A DNA stretch of 64,000 nt, taken from assembly GCA_040218415.1 (NCBI GenBank), contig JAVJRN010000059.1:62001-126000 (forward strand). Direction: 5' to 3'. Origin of the DNA: JAVJRN01 sp040218415. Lineage in GTDB: Bacteria; Bacteroidota; Bacteroidia; Cytophagales; Cyclobacteriaceae. The notes beneath the pieces were generated by a model. It saw only the letters and a list, made by a program, of their open reading frames with translations. It searched no databases and was not told the origin of the DNA. Positions 36,380 through 44,069 of this stretch are shown here, piece after piece. Each line of letters opens with the position of its first letter. Position 1 is the first letter of the stretch. A program made the translations under genes and the position numbers.

Positions 36380-37174
36380 ATGAAGGCGCAGCTGCTAATA
36401 ATTATATTCATTATTTCGATAACTACTGCCAGTTCTCAGGTGCTGCGTATTAATCATAAAGAACTAGGTCAAGATACTTTAATTGGCTGGCACGGAGATT
36501 TTGAAGTAGATTTTCTGCTCAACAATCTGGGCTCAGTAGCCGACCAGCAACAAACATATTTGGGATTTAAGGTTATTTCGAATGCCTCCCACTTTTCCAA
36601 TCGCCATCAATATTATTTGAAAAATGAATTGCGCTACTTCAAAGCTGGGGGTAACGAATTTTTGAATCGTGGATTCGCTTACTTTCGTATCAATTGGAAC
36701 CGAAAGCGAACCCTTCATCCCGAATCGGTCATGCAAGTTCAGTTTGATCAAATTCGTCATCTAGACTTCCGATGGTTGGCCATGCAGGGGCTGAAACTGG
36801 CCTTTGTGAAAAATGATAACCACGAATTAGATCTAGGTACCGGACTTATGTATGAGCATGAACAGTGGTCGGATTTTTCGCGAGAAGGCTTGATAGTTAC
36901 CAAAGATCTCTTGAAAATTTCATCTTACCTTGGATGGTATACCGACCTTAATGACCAGATATTTCTTTCGATGCTTATGTATTATCAGGTCGGTTATGAT
37001 CAGGAAGATGGCCTTTTTCGACACAGACTCAATGGTAGTCTTGAAGTTTCGGACAAAATTACTGATCGGGTAGAGTGGATCGTTCGCTTTCAGGTGCAAT
37101 ATGAATCCGCCCCCATTGTGCCAGTAGCGCCGGTGATCTTTGAATTGATGAATGGTATCAAATTCAAGCTTTAA
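36380..37174 (+). CDS. DUF2490 outer-membrane protein
   Basis: 264 residues. Signal peptide AQLLIIIFIISITTASSQ, then alternating amphipathic strands with aromatic girdles (YLGFKVISNASHFSNRHQYY, LRYFKAGGNEFLNRGFAYFR, LSMLMYYQVGYDQE) and a barrel-like end (NGIKFKL). This agrees with DUF2490-type barrels of Bacteroidota, which have no known function. It is convergent with the TonB-dependent receptor gene, 39 bp apart. Confidence 0.7.
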   Translation: MKAQLLIIIFIISITTASSQVLRINHKELGQDTLIGWHGDFEVDFLLNNLGSVADQQQTYLGFKVISNASHFSNRHQYYLKNELRYFKAGGNEFLNRGFAYFRINWNRKRTLHPESVMQVQFDQIRHLDFRWLAMQGLKLAFVKNDNHELDLGTGLMYEHEQWSDFSREGLIVTKDLLKISSYLGWYTDLNDQIFLSMLMYYQVGYDQEDGLFRHRLNGSLEVSDKITDRVEWIVRFQVQYESAPIVPVAPVIFELMNGIKFKL

Positions 37175-37213
37175 ACTGGATTTTTGAGCGTAATCCTTTC
37201 TCCCTAAGTGAAC

Positions 37214-39589
37214 TTAAAAGTTGAAAACCAGTCCTAAAGTTGGAAGGACAGAACCAGCACTGATATCCTCAATTTCTTTCAATGTGCGCGGATCGACCAC
37301 ATTGCCCTCATCATCTCTGACCAACCCAAAACTAGGAGGGGAAGGCGTGTCTTGGCTTAAAGCATTTTGGAATTCCAAAAAGACATCCAAGGTGAATCCT
37401 TTCAGATTCCATTTTTTATCAATTCGAATATCGGTTTGGTTAAAAGAACCCAATCTTATTTCGCCAAGTCGATCATAATCGAGTATGATGGCTGGGTAGT
37501 TGGCAAGAGTAGCCGTTTGATCTACCGGCGTAATTGGGGTTTCGCCAATGTACCTCACTCGGGCACTTATTTCCCAGTTGTTGCCAAACTTATAGCCTCC
37601 AGTAAAGGTCAAAAGAGTGCCATTGTCCCAGCTAGAAGGGCGATAAACTTCTGTGTTGAATCCGGTAAACTCGCTTCGGTAAAGCGTATAAGCCAGAATA
37701 CCATAGAAGTTTTTGGTAAACTTTTTCTGTAGTAATAACTCAACTCCATAGGTTCTGCCGAGACCAACACTGGCTACAGGCTCGTTACCTAAAACCGAAA
37801 AATCTGCACCGAGGTTAGCGAGCGACACACTATCGACTTGCGATACCGGATAGTCCGCATACTTTTTGTAAAAACCCTCTACCGTAAACCTTGTCGATGG
37901 CGTGATCAGATATTCAAATCCTACTACTAAATGATCACTTTGGATGTACTTGGTATTTTCATTGATCAGGTCACCTTGGTTATTTTCAAATCCAAGCACG
38001 GTGTAAGGAGGAATTTTAAAATAGCGACCTATGGAAGCATTGGCGGTCCATTTTCCAGCTTCATCCAGCTGATAGGAGATGGAGGCTCTTGGACTAAAAG
38101 TGCGGTACAATTCGTTTCCATTATTGGTGAAAGTATTGCCGTCAAACCGAACACCAACCGAAAAGCCCAATCGCTCATCGAGATATTTGCGTGAAGCCTG
38201 ACCATAAATGCCATAACGAAAGAAATTAATCCCGTTATTGTAAGTGAAGTTGTTGACTAGGTCTTGCGTTTCATTGGTGTAGTCCGCATTCTGAATCACC
38301 GCTCCGCCCGACACTGTCCAGTCCTCTAAGAAGCGGGTATAATTATAGCGCAGCTTTACTTCTTGTTCTTTAGAGATGTTGGACAAAAACAAGCCTGTTT
38401 CATTCGCATTGTCTTCGTATTGCTTAAAGTCATTGTTCAAAATATTGGTACTGAGAGCAGTCGTCATAAAGCCCGACCCATTCTTAAAGCGTCGCTTCCA
38501 GCTCAGTCCGGAAGTGGTTGTCCATTGTCGAATAACCGGTACTTGATCTAAAGTAGCTTGTTGCTCTTCGTCAAAATCATCGGGCACATTGATAGAAAAG
38601 TCATCCACTGAACCCACTCCGGTAAAAATCAACTCATTGTAATCGTCGATTTTGTGTGTGAGCTTATATTGATAATCCCAGTAATCTGGTAAAAATGGCA
38701 ATCCAATAGCCTTGAATAGTAGTTGTAAATAAGAACGGCGAACAGAGGCAATGAATGAGGTGTTGCTAAATTCCTTGTCACCTTTAAAGAGTGGCGCTTC
38801 AAAAGTCAGTGCGGCTTCACTGCTGCTAATTCTTATGTTGGTTTGCGCATTCCTATTGTTTCCATTTCTCTGATCAAACTGTAAAACACCCGAAAGCACA
38901 TTGTCATATTGTGCTCCAAATGAGCTTGAGGATAAGGTTACTCCTTCGAAGAAAGAAACATTGAGCAAACCCACAGGGCCACCCGCCGAGCCTTGCGTTG
39001 AAAAATGGTTGATGTTGGGAATTTCAATGCCGTCCAAATAGTAAACGTTTTCATTTGGTGCACCGCCTCGGATGATTACATCATTTCTAAAACCGCCCAC
39101 AGAACCGGAAACACCAGGTAGTGACTGCACTACTTTGGCAATGTCATTATTTCCTCCAGGGTAGGTGGCTACTTCTTCCGCTGATAATTTTTGTATGGAT
39201 AAAGGTGTTTCCTCCAATTTTTCAAATGGATTGGCTGTGACTACTACACCTTCCAGCTCGGTGGTAGACTCAATCAATTCAAAGTTCAAATCTGGATTTC
39301 CGCCAGAGCGGATGACCACATTGTATCGTGTTTCTGATTTATAGCCGATGTAAGAAGCCGATATGGTGTAAGAACTCGGGACAATATTGTCAATTACGTA
39401 TTGTCCATTAATGTCAGTAATGGCGCCTTTGTCCGTGTCGTTGATAAGTACGGTCACCCCTATGAGTGTTTCTCCTGTTTTGGCATCAGTAACGGTTCCT
39501 CGCAAGCTACTCAAGGCTTTGTCTTCGTCCTGAGCTAACAGTAGTAGGGAGTATATCAATAGAAACGCTGTGAGGCAATATTTTTTCAT
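37214..39589 (-). CDS. TonB-dependent outer-membrane receptor
   Basis: 791 residues. Signal peptide (to LLLLAQ), a CarboxypepD_reg-like domain (~28-115, LRGTVTDAKTGETLIGVTV), plug (GGFRNDVIIRGGAPNENVYYLDGIEI) and a 22-stranded barrel ending LPTLGLVFNF. At ~790 residues and without a SusD partner it is not a SusC protein; it belongs to the smaller receptors that take up siderophores, metals or other small ligands. The ligand cannot be told. It appears monocistronic, with a palindrome overlapping its probable promoter. Confidence 0.9.
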   Translation of the reverse strand: MKKYCLTAFLLIYSLLLLAQDEDKALSSLRGTVTDAKTGETLIGVTVLINDTDKGAITDINGQYVIDNIVPSSYTISASYIGYKSETRYNVVIRSGGNPDLNFELIESTTELEGVVVTANPFEKLEETPLSIQKLSAEEVATYPGGNNDIAKVVQSLPGVSGSVGGFRNDVIIRGGAPNENVYYLDGIEIPNINHFSTQGSAGGPVGLLNVSFFEGVTLSSSSFGAQYDNVLSGVLQFDQRNGNNRNAQTNIRISSSEAALTFEAPLFKGDKEFSNTSFIASVRRSYLQLLFKAIGLPFLPDYWDYQYKLTHKIDDYNELIFTGVGSVDDFSINVPDDFDEEQQATLDQVPVIRQWTTTSGLSWKRRFKNGSGFMTTALSTNILNNDFKQYEDNANETGLFLSNISKEQEVKLRYNYTRFLEDWTVSGGAVIQNADYTNETQDLVNNFTYNNGINFFRYGIYGQASRKYLDERLGFSVGVRFDGNTFTNNGNELYRTFSPRASISYQLDEAGKWTANASIGRYFKIPPYTVLGFENNQGDLINENTKYIQSDHLVVGFEYLITPSTRFTVEGFYKKYADYPVSQVDSVSLANLGADFSVLGNEPVASVGLGRTYGVELLLQKKFTKNFYGILAYTLYRSEFTGFNTEVYRPSSWDNGTLLTFTGGYKFGNNWEISARVRYIGETPITPVDQTATLANYPAIILDYDRLGEIRLGSFNQTDIRIDKKWNLKGFTLDVFLEFQNALSQDTPSPPSFGLVRDDEGNVVDPRTLKEIEDISAGSVLPTLGLVFNF

Positions 39590-39616
39590 TAGGGGATAAT
39601 ATTTTCGACCATTCTA

Positions 39617-39633
39617 TAAACTTCGCAAGTTTA
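39617..39633. promoter_or_regulatory. Perfect 17-bp palindrome at the TonB-receptor promoter
   Basis: TAAACTT-CGC-AAGTTTA, 7-bp perfect arms around 3 bp, 28 bp upstream of the receptor start. It overlaps the likely -7 box, which is where a repressor operator would act. Confidence 0.45.
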
Positions 39634-39659
39634 GCAATGTTTTTAGTCTCCTTTTTCAA
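39626..39659 (-). promoter_or_regulatory. Possible TonB-receptor promoter
   Basis: On the minus strand TTG (39657-39659), 23-nt spacer, TAAACTTG (39626-39633), which matches TAnnTTTG at 7 of 8 positions. Spacing is at the upper limit. Confidence 0.35.
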
Positions 39660-40102
39660 CGGTACGTTTTATTGTCTTTTGCGGCAAAGAGAAACCTATT
39701 TTAAACATGTGTACTTTAACCTTCATCCAAGTCATACAAAGAAAAAGCATCATCCTCGATCTACGGTAGAGAAGTATTTCTTACCATTTTAAAAATAGCT
39801 ATCCAATCATCTTTGGATGGACGATACCAACTACAGCTCAAAATAGGTCATTGTAGAAAAATATAAAAGACAAAAATACCGTGGAAGCGCTTATTTATTT
39901 CTGATTTTTTTGAGCTAAAATTAAGCTGGTTTGGGAGGAGTTGCAAAAGGAAAATACCATCAATCTCCAGTCGCCATTACTTTTAAATTAGACCTTTTCC
40001 ACAAGTAAAAATTAGTTAGAAGGCTGGCTCTTGGGAAATAGAGAAAAGTGATGCGCTTGAGGAGTAAAATTTGGCCATTGATAGCGGGTAAAAACAGGAA
40101 TT

Positions 40103-40678
40103 ATGAAGAAGATAAATATTGTCGCATTAGAGAACGAACGAGTAAGATTAACGCCTTTGGCAAGTGATGACTTGGAAAAATTACTTCCTATCGCGGTTGC
40201 TTATCCTGACTTGCTACAATATTCTCCTTCGGCATTTGGTAATCGGCAGGCACTTTCTGATTATATAGCCACCTCTCTGGCCAGCAGAAAACCGTTTCTA
40301 ATTTTTGATAAAAAGACCAGTGCCTATGCAGGCAGTTCTAGTTACACGAATGTTTCGGAATATGACAAAAGATTAGAAATAGGGTGGACATGGCTGAGCC
40401 CAGATTTTCATGGGACTGGCCTCAATAAAGCGGTAAAATTTCTCATGCTCAGCTATGCTTTTGAGACGCTCAAATATGAACGGGTGGAGTTCAAAATAGA
40501 CAGCCGAAACACTAAGTCCAGAGTTGCAGTGGAAAAAATAGGAGCCGTTTTTGAAGGAGAACTCAGAAGTCATACCTTGATGCTCGATGGTCATCGGCGA
40601 AATACTTGCTTTTACAGCATATTGCGTCCAGAGTGGCTAGGCCTCAAAAACTCCATTTTCAAAGAATTTGTAGTGTGA
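40103..40678 (+). CDS. GNAT family N-acetyltransferase (RimJ/RimL type)
   Basis: 191 residues. The order ERVRLTPLASDDLEKL, EIGWTWLSPDFHGTGLNKAVKFLML (acetyl-CoA-binding loop with the family's GTGLN) and YERVEFKIDSRNTKSRVAVEKIGAVFEG is that of the RimJ/RimL-like acetyltransferase_3 group. The acceptor is unknown; such stand-alone members often acetylate protein N-termini or small amines. Monocistronic. Confidence 0.9.
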   Translation: MKKINIVALENERVRLTPLASDDLEKLLPIAVAYPDLLQYSPSAFGNRQALSDYIATSLASRKPFLIFDKKTSAYAGSSSYTNVSEYDKRLEIGWTWLSPDFHGTGLNKAVKFLMLSYAFETLKYERVEFKIDSRNTKSRVAVEKIGAVFEGELRSHTLMLDGHRRNTCFYSILRPEWLGLKNSIFKEFVV

Positions 40679-40808
40679 AAGTTGAGCGTCTTGGACTTTT
40701 TTGCGTTAATAACTGTGTCTTTATCTGAGAATATTTAGAGATACTTCATTTCAAAAAGTGAAGAAAATAAGCTCGTCTCTTCCGTGAAATAGCTTTTTAA
40801 AGCAACTT

Positions 40809-41222
40809 TTACTTTTTGATGTCAGTAGCTTTATCAGGCATCCGATTAAAGAACATTTTGAGATAAATATTCTTCGCCATATTCACTCCAGATTCTATAG
40901 CTAAATTGGCCTTATCTCCAATAAATAGCTCGTTCACTGATTCCGTCCAAAGTCTCGCCCACTCATCAAAGTGATTTTTTGTAAAACTACGATCGAAGCT
41001 GCTGTCAATTTGCACATGCCTATGCAGCGGACTGCCTTCATAGCTATCTGTAAAAAGTATCTGTGCAGACCAATATTTGACAAACATTACTTTATGTACT
41101 TGCCAGTTTTTCATCGCTTCCGTGAAGAAGTAGGATAGTTCTTCATGACGCATGACTTTTCCATAAAATACATCTATGAGTAGCTCAATATCGTTTTCGT
41201 CTTCAATTTCTCTTTTATGCAT
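40809..41222 (-). CDS. Group III truncated haemoglobin
   Basis: 137 residues. Begins in the family manner with EIEDENDIELLIDVFYGKVM; the HFDEWARLWTESVNELF helix and the preceding His-rich HRHVQIDSSF region fit the 2-on-2 globin fold. It probably binds O2 or NO under low oxygen; group III proteins are poorly characterised. Monocistronic by spacing (130 bp to the GNAT stop, 306 bp upstream). Confidence 0.85.
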   Translation of the reverse strand: MHKREIEDENDIELLIDVFYGKVMRHEELSYFFTEAMKNWQVHKVMFVKYWSAQILFTDSYEGSPLHRHVQIDSSFDRSFTKNHFDEWARLWTESVNELFIGDKANLAIESGVNMAKNIYLKMFFNRMPDKATDIKK

Positions 41223-41528
41223 AGCTGTAAGGATATAATGTTAAGGCCAAAATTACAGATCTACTTTTAGCATAATTATGGTTGAAAGTCAGTAATGAAG
41301 ATGATGTTCTTCATCTTATCTTTTGAGTGTTTGCACCTGATGATAATGCTGCGGTCAGTGTCTCTTGACAGTGCTTTTTAGTCTTGCGAAAGTTTCTCCA
41401 ATGGCAGGAATATATACTTGCTATTTCATTCGACTATTTGGTTAATTTTGAAAAAATGAATTGGCTGAAACTATTCAATTTTCCTTTTCCGAGGATCATC
41501 TTAACTGAAATGAAAAGAATATGACAAA
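41223..41528. other. 306-bp intergenic region
   Basis: Lies between the divergent truncated-haemoglobin and BamA-like genes. Apart from the promoter at 41418-41450 I see no gene, repeat or strong hairpin. Confidence 0.5.
41418..41450 (+). promoter_or_regulatory. Promoter of the BamA-like gene
   Basis: TTG (41418-41420), 22-nt spacer, TAATTTTG (41443-41450), an exact TAnnTTTG match. This predicts a leader of about 70 nt before the ATG at 41529. Confidence 0.5.
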
Positions 41529-42674
41529 ATGAGGGGTAGAGTTTTACTGTTTGTCGCCCTAATTGGGAGTTTCTTGCTTTTCGCTGATCGTTTAAATGCA
41601 CAGAATTTTGCTAAAAAATATTGGAATAGCCTCGTCAATGATACGAGTGACTTGTCCCGACCCCAACTTTTAGTCTACCCAACTTTGGCTTATGCGCCTG
41701 AAACCAGCTGGGAGATCGGTTTTAGCTCATTATATGTGTATTTCGCCAAGCGAGACACCACCAATAGGTTGAGTGAGATAAACGGTTTTACATTTTTCAC
41801 CTTGGAGAATCAATATGGATTATGGTTTGATCATGCCATTTATTCCGATCGGGATCGGTGGTTTTTTCTGGGGAGATTTCGTTTCCAAAGTTTTCCGCTT
41901 TTTTACCATGGGATAGGAATAGACACCCCAGAAGAATATTTGGCGAGAGTGGAAGCGAATCAAATTCTGATAAAGGAACGCGTGTTAAGAAAATTGAAGA
42001 ATAATTTATTTTTAGGTTTTGAGTTTGATTATCAGCGACTTGCGGCGGTTGATTTTGTGTTGGCTGAGCCCAATATTCAGGATTTTGAAATGCCTCTGGG
42101 ACATGAAGGCTCGAACAATCTTGGACTAGGCATAGGTTTAGTGCAAGACAACAGGCACAATGTTTTAAATGTACGAAAGGGGTTTTTTTCTGAGTTGGCT
42201 TTATTGCACTACAATCCCGGCTGGGGAAGTACCTTTAATTTCACTTCTGTTTTGTCCGATACGCGCGTTTACAAACCTATTGGCGAAAACAATGTGCTAG
42301 CCGCTCAGCTACTGGGTCAGTTCAATTTTGGCGATGTTCCTTTCAACCAACTTGCATTGATGGGTGGTGAAAGTATTATGCGGGGTTATTATTATGGTCG
42401 GTACAGAGACAATAATCAGCTAGCAGCTCAGGTCGAATATCGTTTTTTACCGCTTCCACTGAGCTTTACCAATCGAATAGGTGCAGCAGTATTTGCGGGA
42501 GCAGGTTCAGTTTTCACGGAAGTCGATAATCTGGAGTTATCCAATTTTGTATTCTCCGGAGGTGGTGGTTTACGGTTTTTGTTATTTCCCAAAAAGGATA
42601 TTTGGACCAGGTTAGATTTTGCATTTACAAGAGAGGGCGCTGGCTTCTATTTATTTATAGGAGAAGCTTTTTAA
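41529..42674 (+). CDS. BamA/TamA-like outer-membrane barrel protein
   Basis: 381 residues. Signal peptide (to RLNAQ), no POTRA domain, and a bacterial surface antigen (Omp85-type) barrel. The barrel signature GGESIMRGYYYGRYRDNNQLAAQVEYRF (quoted in parts: GGESIMRGYYYGRY) matches the lid-lock loop of BamA relatives, and the chain ends with the strand YLFIGEAF. POTRA-less members are common in Bacteroidota and their role is unknown. It has its own promoter and is convergent with the HTH gene. Confidence 0.85.
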   Translation: MRGRVLLFVALIGSFLLFADRLNAQNFAKKYWNSLVNDTSDLSRPQLLVYPTLAYAPETSWEIGFSSLYVYFAKRDTTNRLSEINGFTFFTLENQYGLWFDHAIYSDRDRWFFLGRFRFQSFPLFYHGIGIDTPEEYLARVEANQILIKERVLRKLKNNLFLGFEFDYQRLAAVDFVLAEPNIQDFEMPLGHEGSNNLGLGIGLVQDNRHNVLNVRKGFFSELALLHYNPGWGSTFNFTSVLSDTRVYKPIGENNVLAAQLLGQFNFGDVPFNQLALMGGESIMRGYYYGRYRDNNQLAAQVEYRFLPLPLSFTNRIGAAVFAGAGSVFTEVDNLELSNFVFSGGGGLRFLLFPKKDIWTRLDFAFTREGAGFYLFIGEAF

Positions 42675-42720
42675 AGTTTATGCATGCTTCCTATGCTTGA
42701 TTTGTCGCAACAGTCCTAAA

Positions 42721-43836
42721 TTACCTATTTACACAGTCATTTTTGATGTATTGATCTGTAAGTTGATAGGTTTTTACATAGTCTATGGTCATTCGGCTGG
42801 TAGTGAGTGCGCACCTGAAGCTCATGATATCACCATCTTGGATCTGAGCCACATCTTTATCTATCAAGGGTGCGTCCATGCAGGTAATTGGTACCGAGAA
42901 GTCTCTAATTCGATTACGCATTATTTTTTCAACTTCCTTTTCCACTTCCTCTACCTTTTCTTCATTACCAAAGTATGACAAGAGAATATCTTTACTTAAA
43001 AGTTCTAAATCTCTACCAATCACCTTTCCAGATCTATGAATTACCGAATCGGTCAAGCCAAACTCACTTCTAAAAAAGGTATGAATATTCGCCAGCTTCA
43101 CAAAATCGCCAGTGGCGTTGAAATCAAGATTTTGGTAGTAGCTGTTTCTTATCTTATCTGAAGTGAGAAAGCTGTCCATTGGCCACTCTCTTCTATCGTA
43201 CCATATTTCATGTCGCTGATATTCGTAACCTTCTACTATATCGCCTTTATCAGATTTTTCCATCAGGCACCTTGCATACATATCTACTTCGGTGGCTAAA
43301 TAGTGGTAGCCATTACGTTCAAGAAAAATCGGCAGTTTGTAGGCTTTATCTAGTTTCCATTTGCCTTGATATTTATAGCAAGGGTAGTTACAGTCAGGCG
43401 GCAGGTCATCAAGTTTGATATAAGGATTTATAAATGATGATTCGAAAGTCCATCTCAGCGTATGGTCTCGCGGAATTTCTGGTTTGATAGGCGCTGTATT
43501 TCTATTTAAGAAGAAAATAACCACGAGCATCGTGCAAACAATAAATACACTTGGTACGATCCATTTTTTGGATTTAACCGAAGAACCGGGGGAAATACTG
43601 TTTAACTCTTTCTCTAGTTTTTCCAGCTTAAGAATGCGGTCCACATTCATCAGCGCTCTTTGGTATTCGCCTTCCGTGGCGGTACCATGAATCAACCTTG
43701 AAAACTGAGAATCGCTATAGCCTAATTCTCGGGAAATTTTCGAGTTGGTTGCATCTTGAAAACGTTGCTTATCAGAATCAAACCGTCCAAAAAGTTGGCT
43801 AAGTTTTTTTACTAATTCTTGATAAAGCTCTGTCAT
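42721..43836 (-). CDS. Membrane-anchored HTH protein with periplasmic domain
   Basis: 371 residues in three parts. Residues ~1-80 contain a helix-turn-helix (about 31-52, SKISRELGYSDSQFSRLIHG) and a short coiled coil (VDRILKLEKLEKELNS). A single membrane helix is at 92-110 (WIVPSVFIVCTMLVVIFFL). The ~255-residue remainder is predicted periplasmic, with Cys pairs (DCNYPCYKY; CMDAP...CAL) and a charged helix (EEKVEEVEKEVEKI). The layout is that of ToxR/CadC-like one-component sensors, though the HTH type differs. It is divergent from susC (233 bp), so it may control the SusCD locus; this is inference. I do not recognise the periplasmic domain. Confidence 0.65.
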   Translation of the reverse strand: MTELYQELVKKLSQLFGRFDSDKQRFQDATNSKISRELGYSDSQFSRLIHGTATEGEYQRALMNVDRILKLEKLEKELNSISPGSSVKSKKWIVPSVFIVCTMLVVIFFLNRNTAPIKPEIPRDHTLRWTFESSFINPYIKLDDLPPDCNYPCYKYQGKWKLDKAYKLPIFLERNGYHYLATEVDMYARCLMEKSDKGDIVEGYEYQRHEIWYDRREWPMDSFLTSDKIRNSYYQNLDFNATGDFVKLANIHTFFRSEFGLTDSVIHRSGKVIGRDLELLSKDILLSYFGNEEKVEEVEKEVEKIMRNRIRDFSVPITCMDAPLIDKDVAQIQDGDIMSFRCALTTSRMTIDYVKTYQLTDQYIKNDCVNR

Positions 43837-43875
43837 TTGTAGTGGATGAAAAGGGTGAATTTAAGATTCTTAGCA

Positions 43876-43905
43876 ATAAAATTTGGTAAAATTTGATAAA
43901 ATTCA
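43876..43905. repeat. Three tandem 10-bp repeats in the HTH-susC control region
   Basis: ATAAAATTTG, GTAAAATTTG, ATAAAATTCA follow one another without spacing, 40 bp upstream of the HTH gene start and about 165 bp upstream of susC. A period of one helical turn suits cooperative protein binding or intrinsic curvature. Confidence 0.55.
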
Positions 43906-44069
43906 TTGAATTAGGGCAATCTACTCCCGAACCTCCTATAATTATGAAAATTTAAAATTAGCGTCATAGGAATGTCGTCATATTACCATCTTAATAAAAA
44001 GGAATTAATAGGTTATTAAAATGGTAAAATAATGAAGAAAACAAGCATGGTAACTAACCAATAAAGAGG

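Larger units (their letters stand above)
39590..40102. other. 513-bp intergenic region between TonB receptor and GNAT genes
   Basis: Divergent control region. It holds the receptor promoter and a palindrome near 39617-39659; the remaining ~440 bp is A/T-rich with no convincing open frame, RNA gene or repeat. Confidence 0.5.

Noticed and set aside
42697..42978. 93-codon plus-strand frame after the BamA-like gene
   Set aside because: Overlaps the 3' end of the HTH gene on the other strand and encodes low-complexity hydrophobic sequence without family features.
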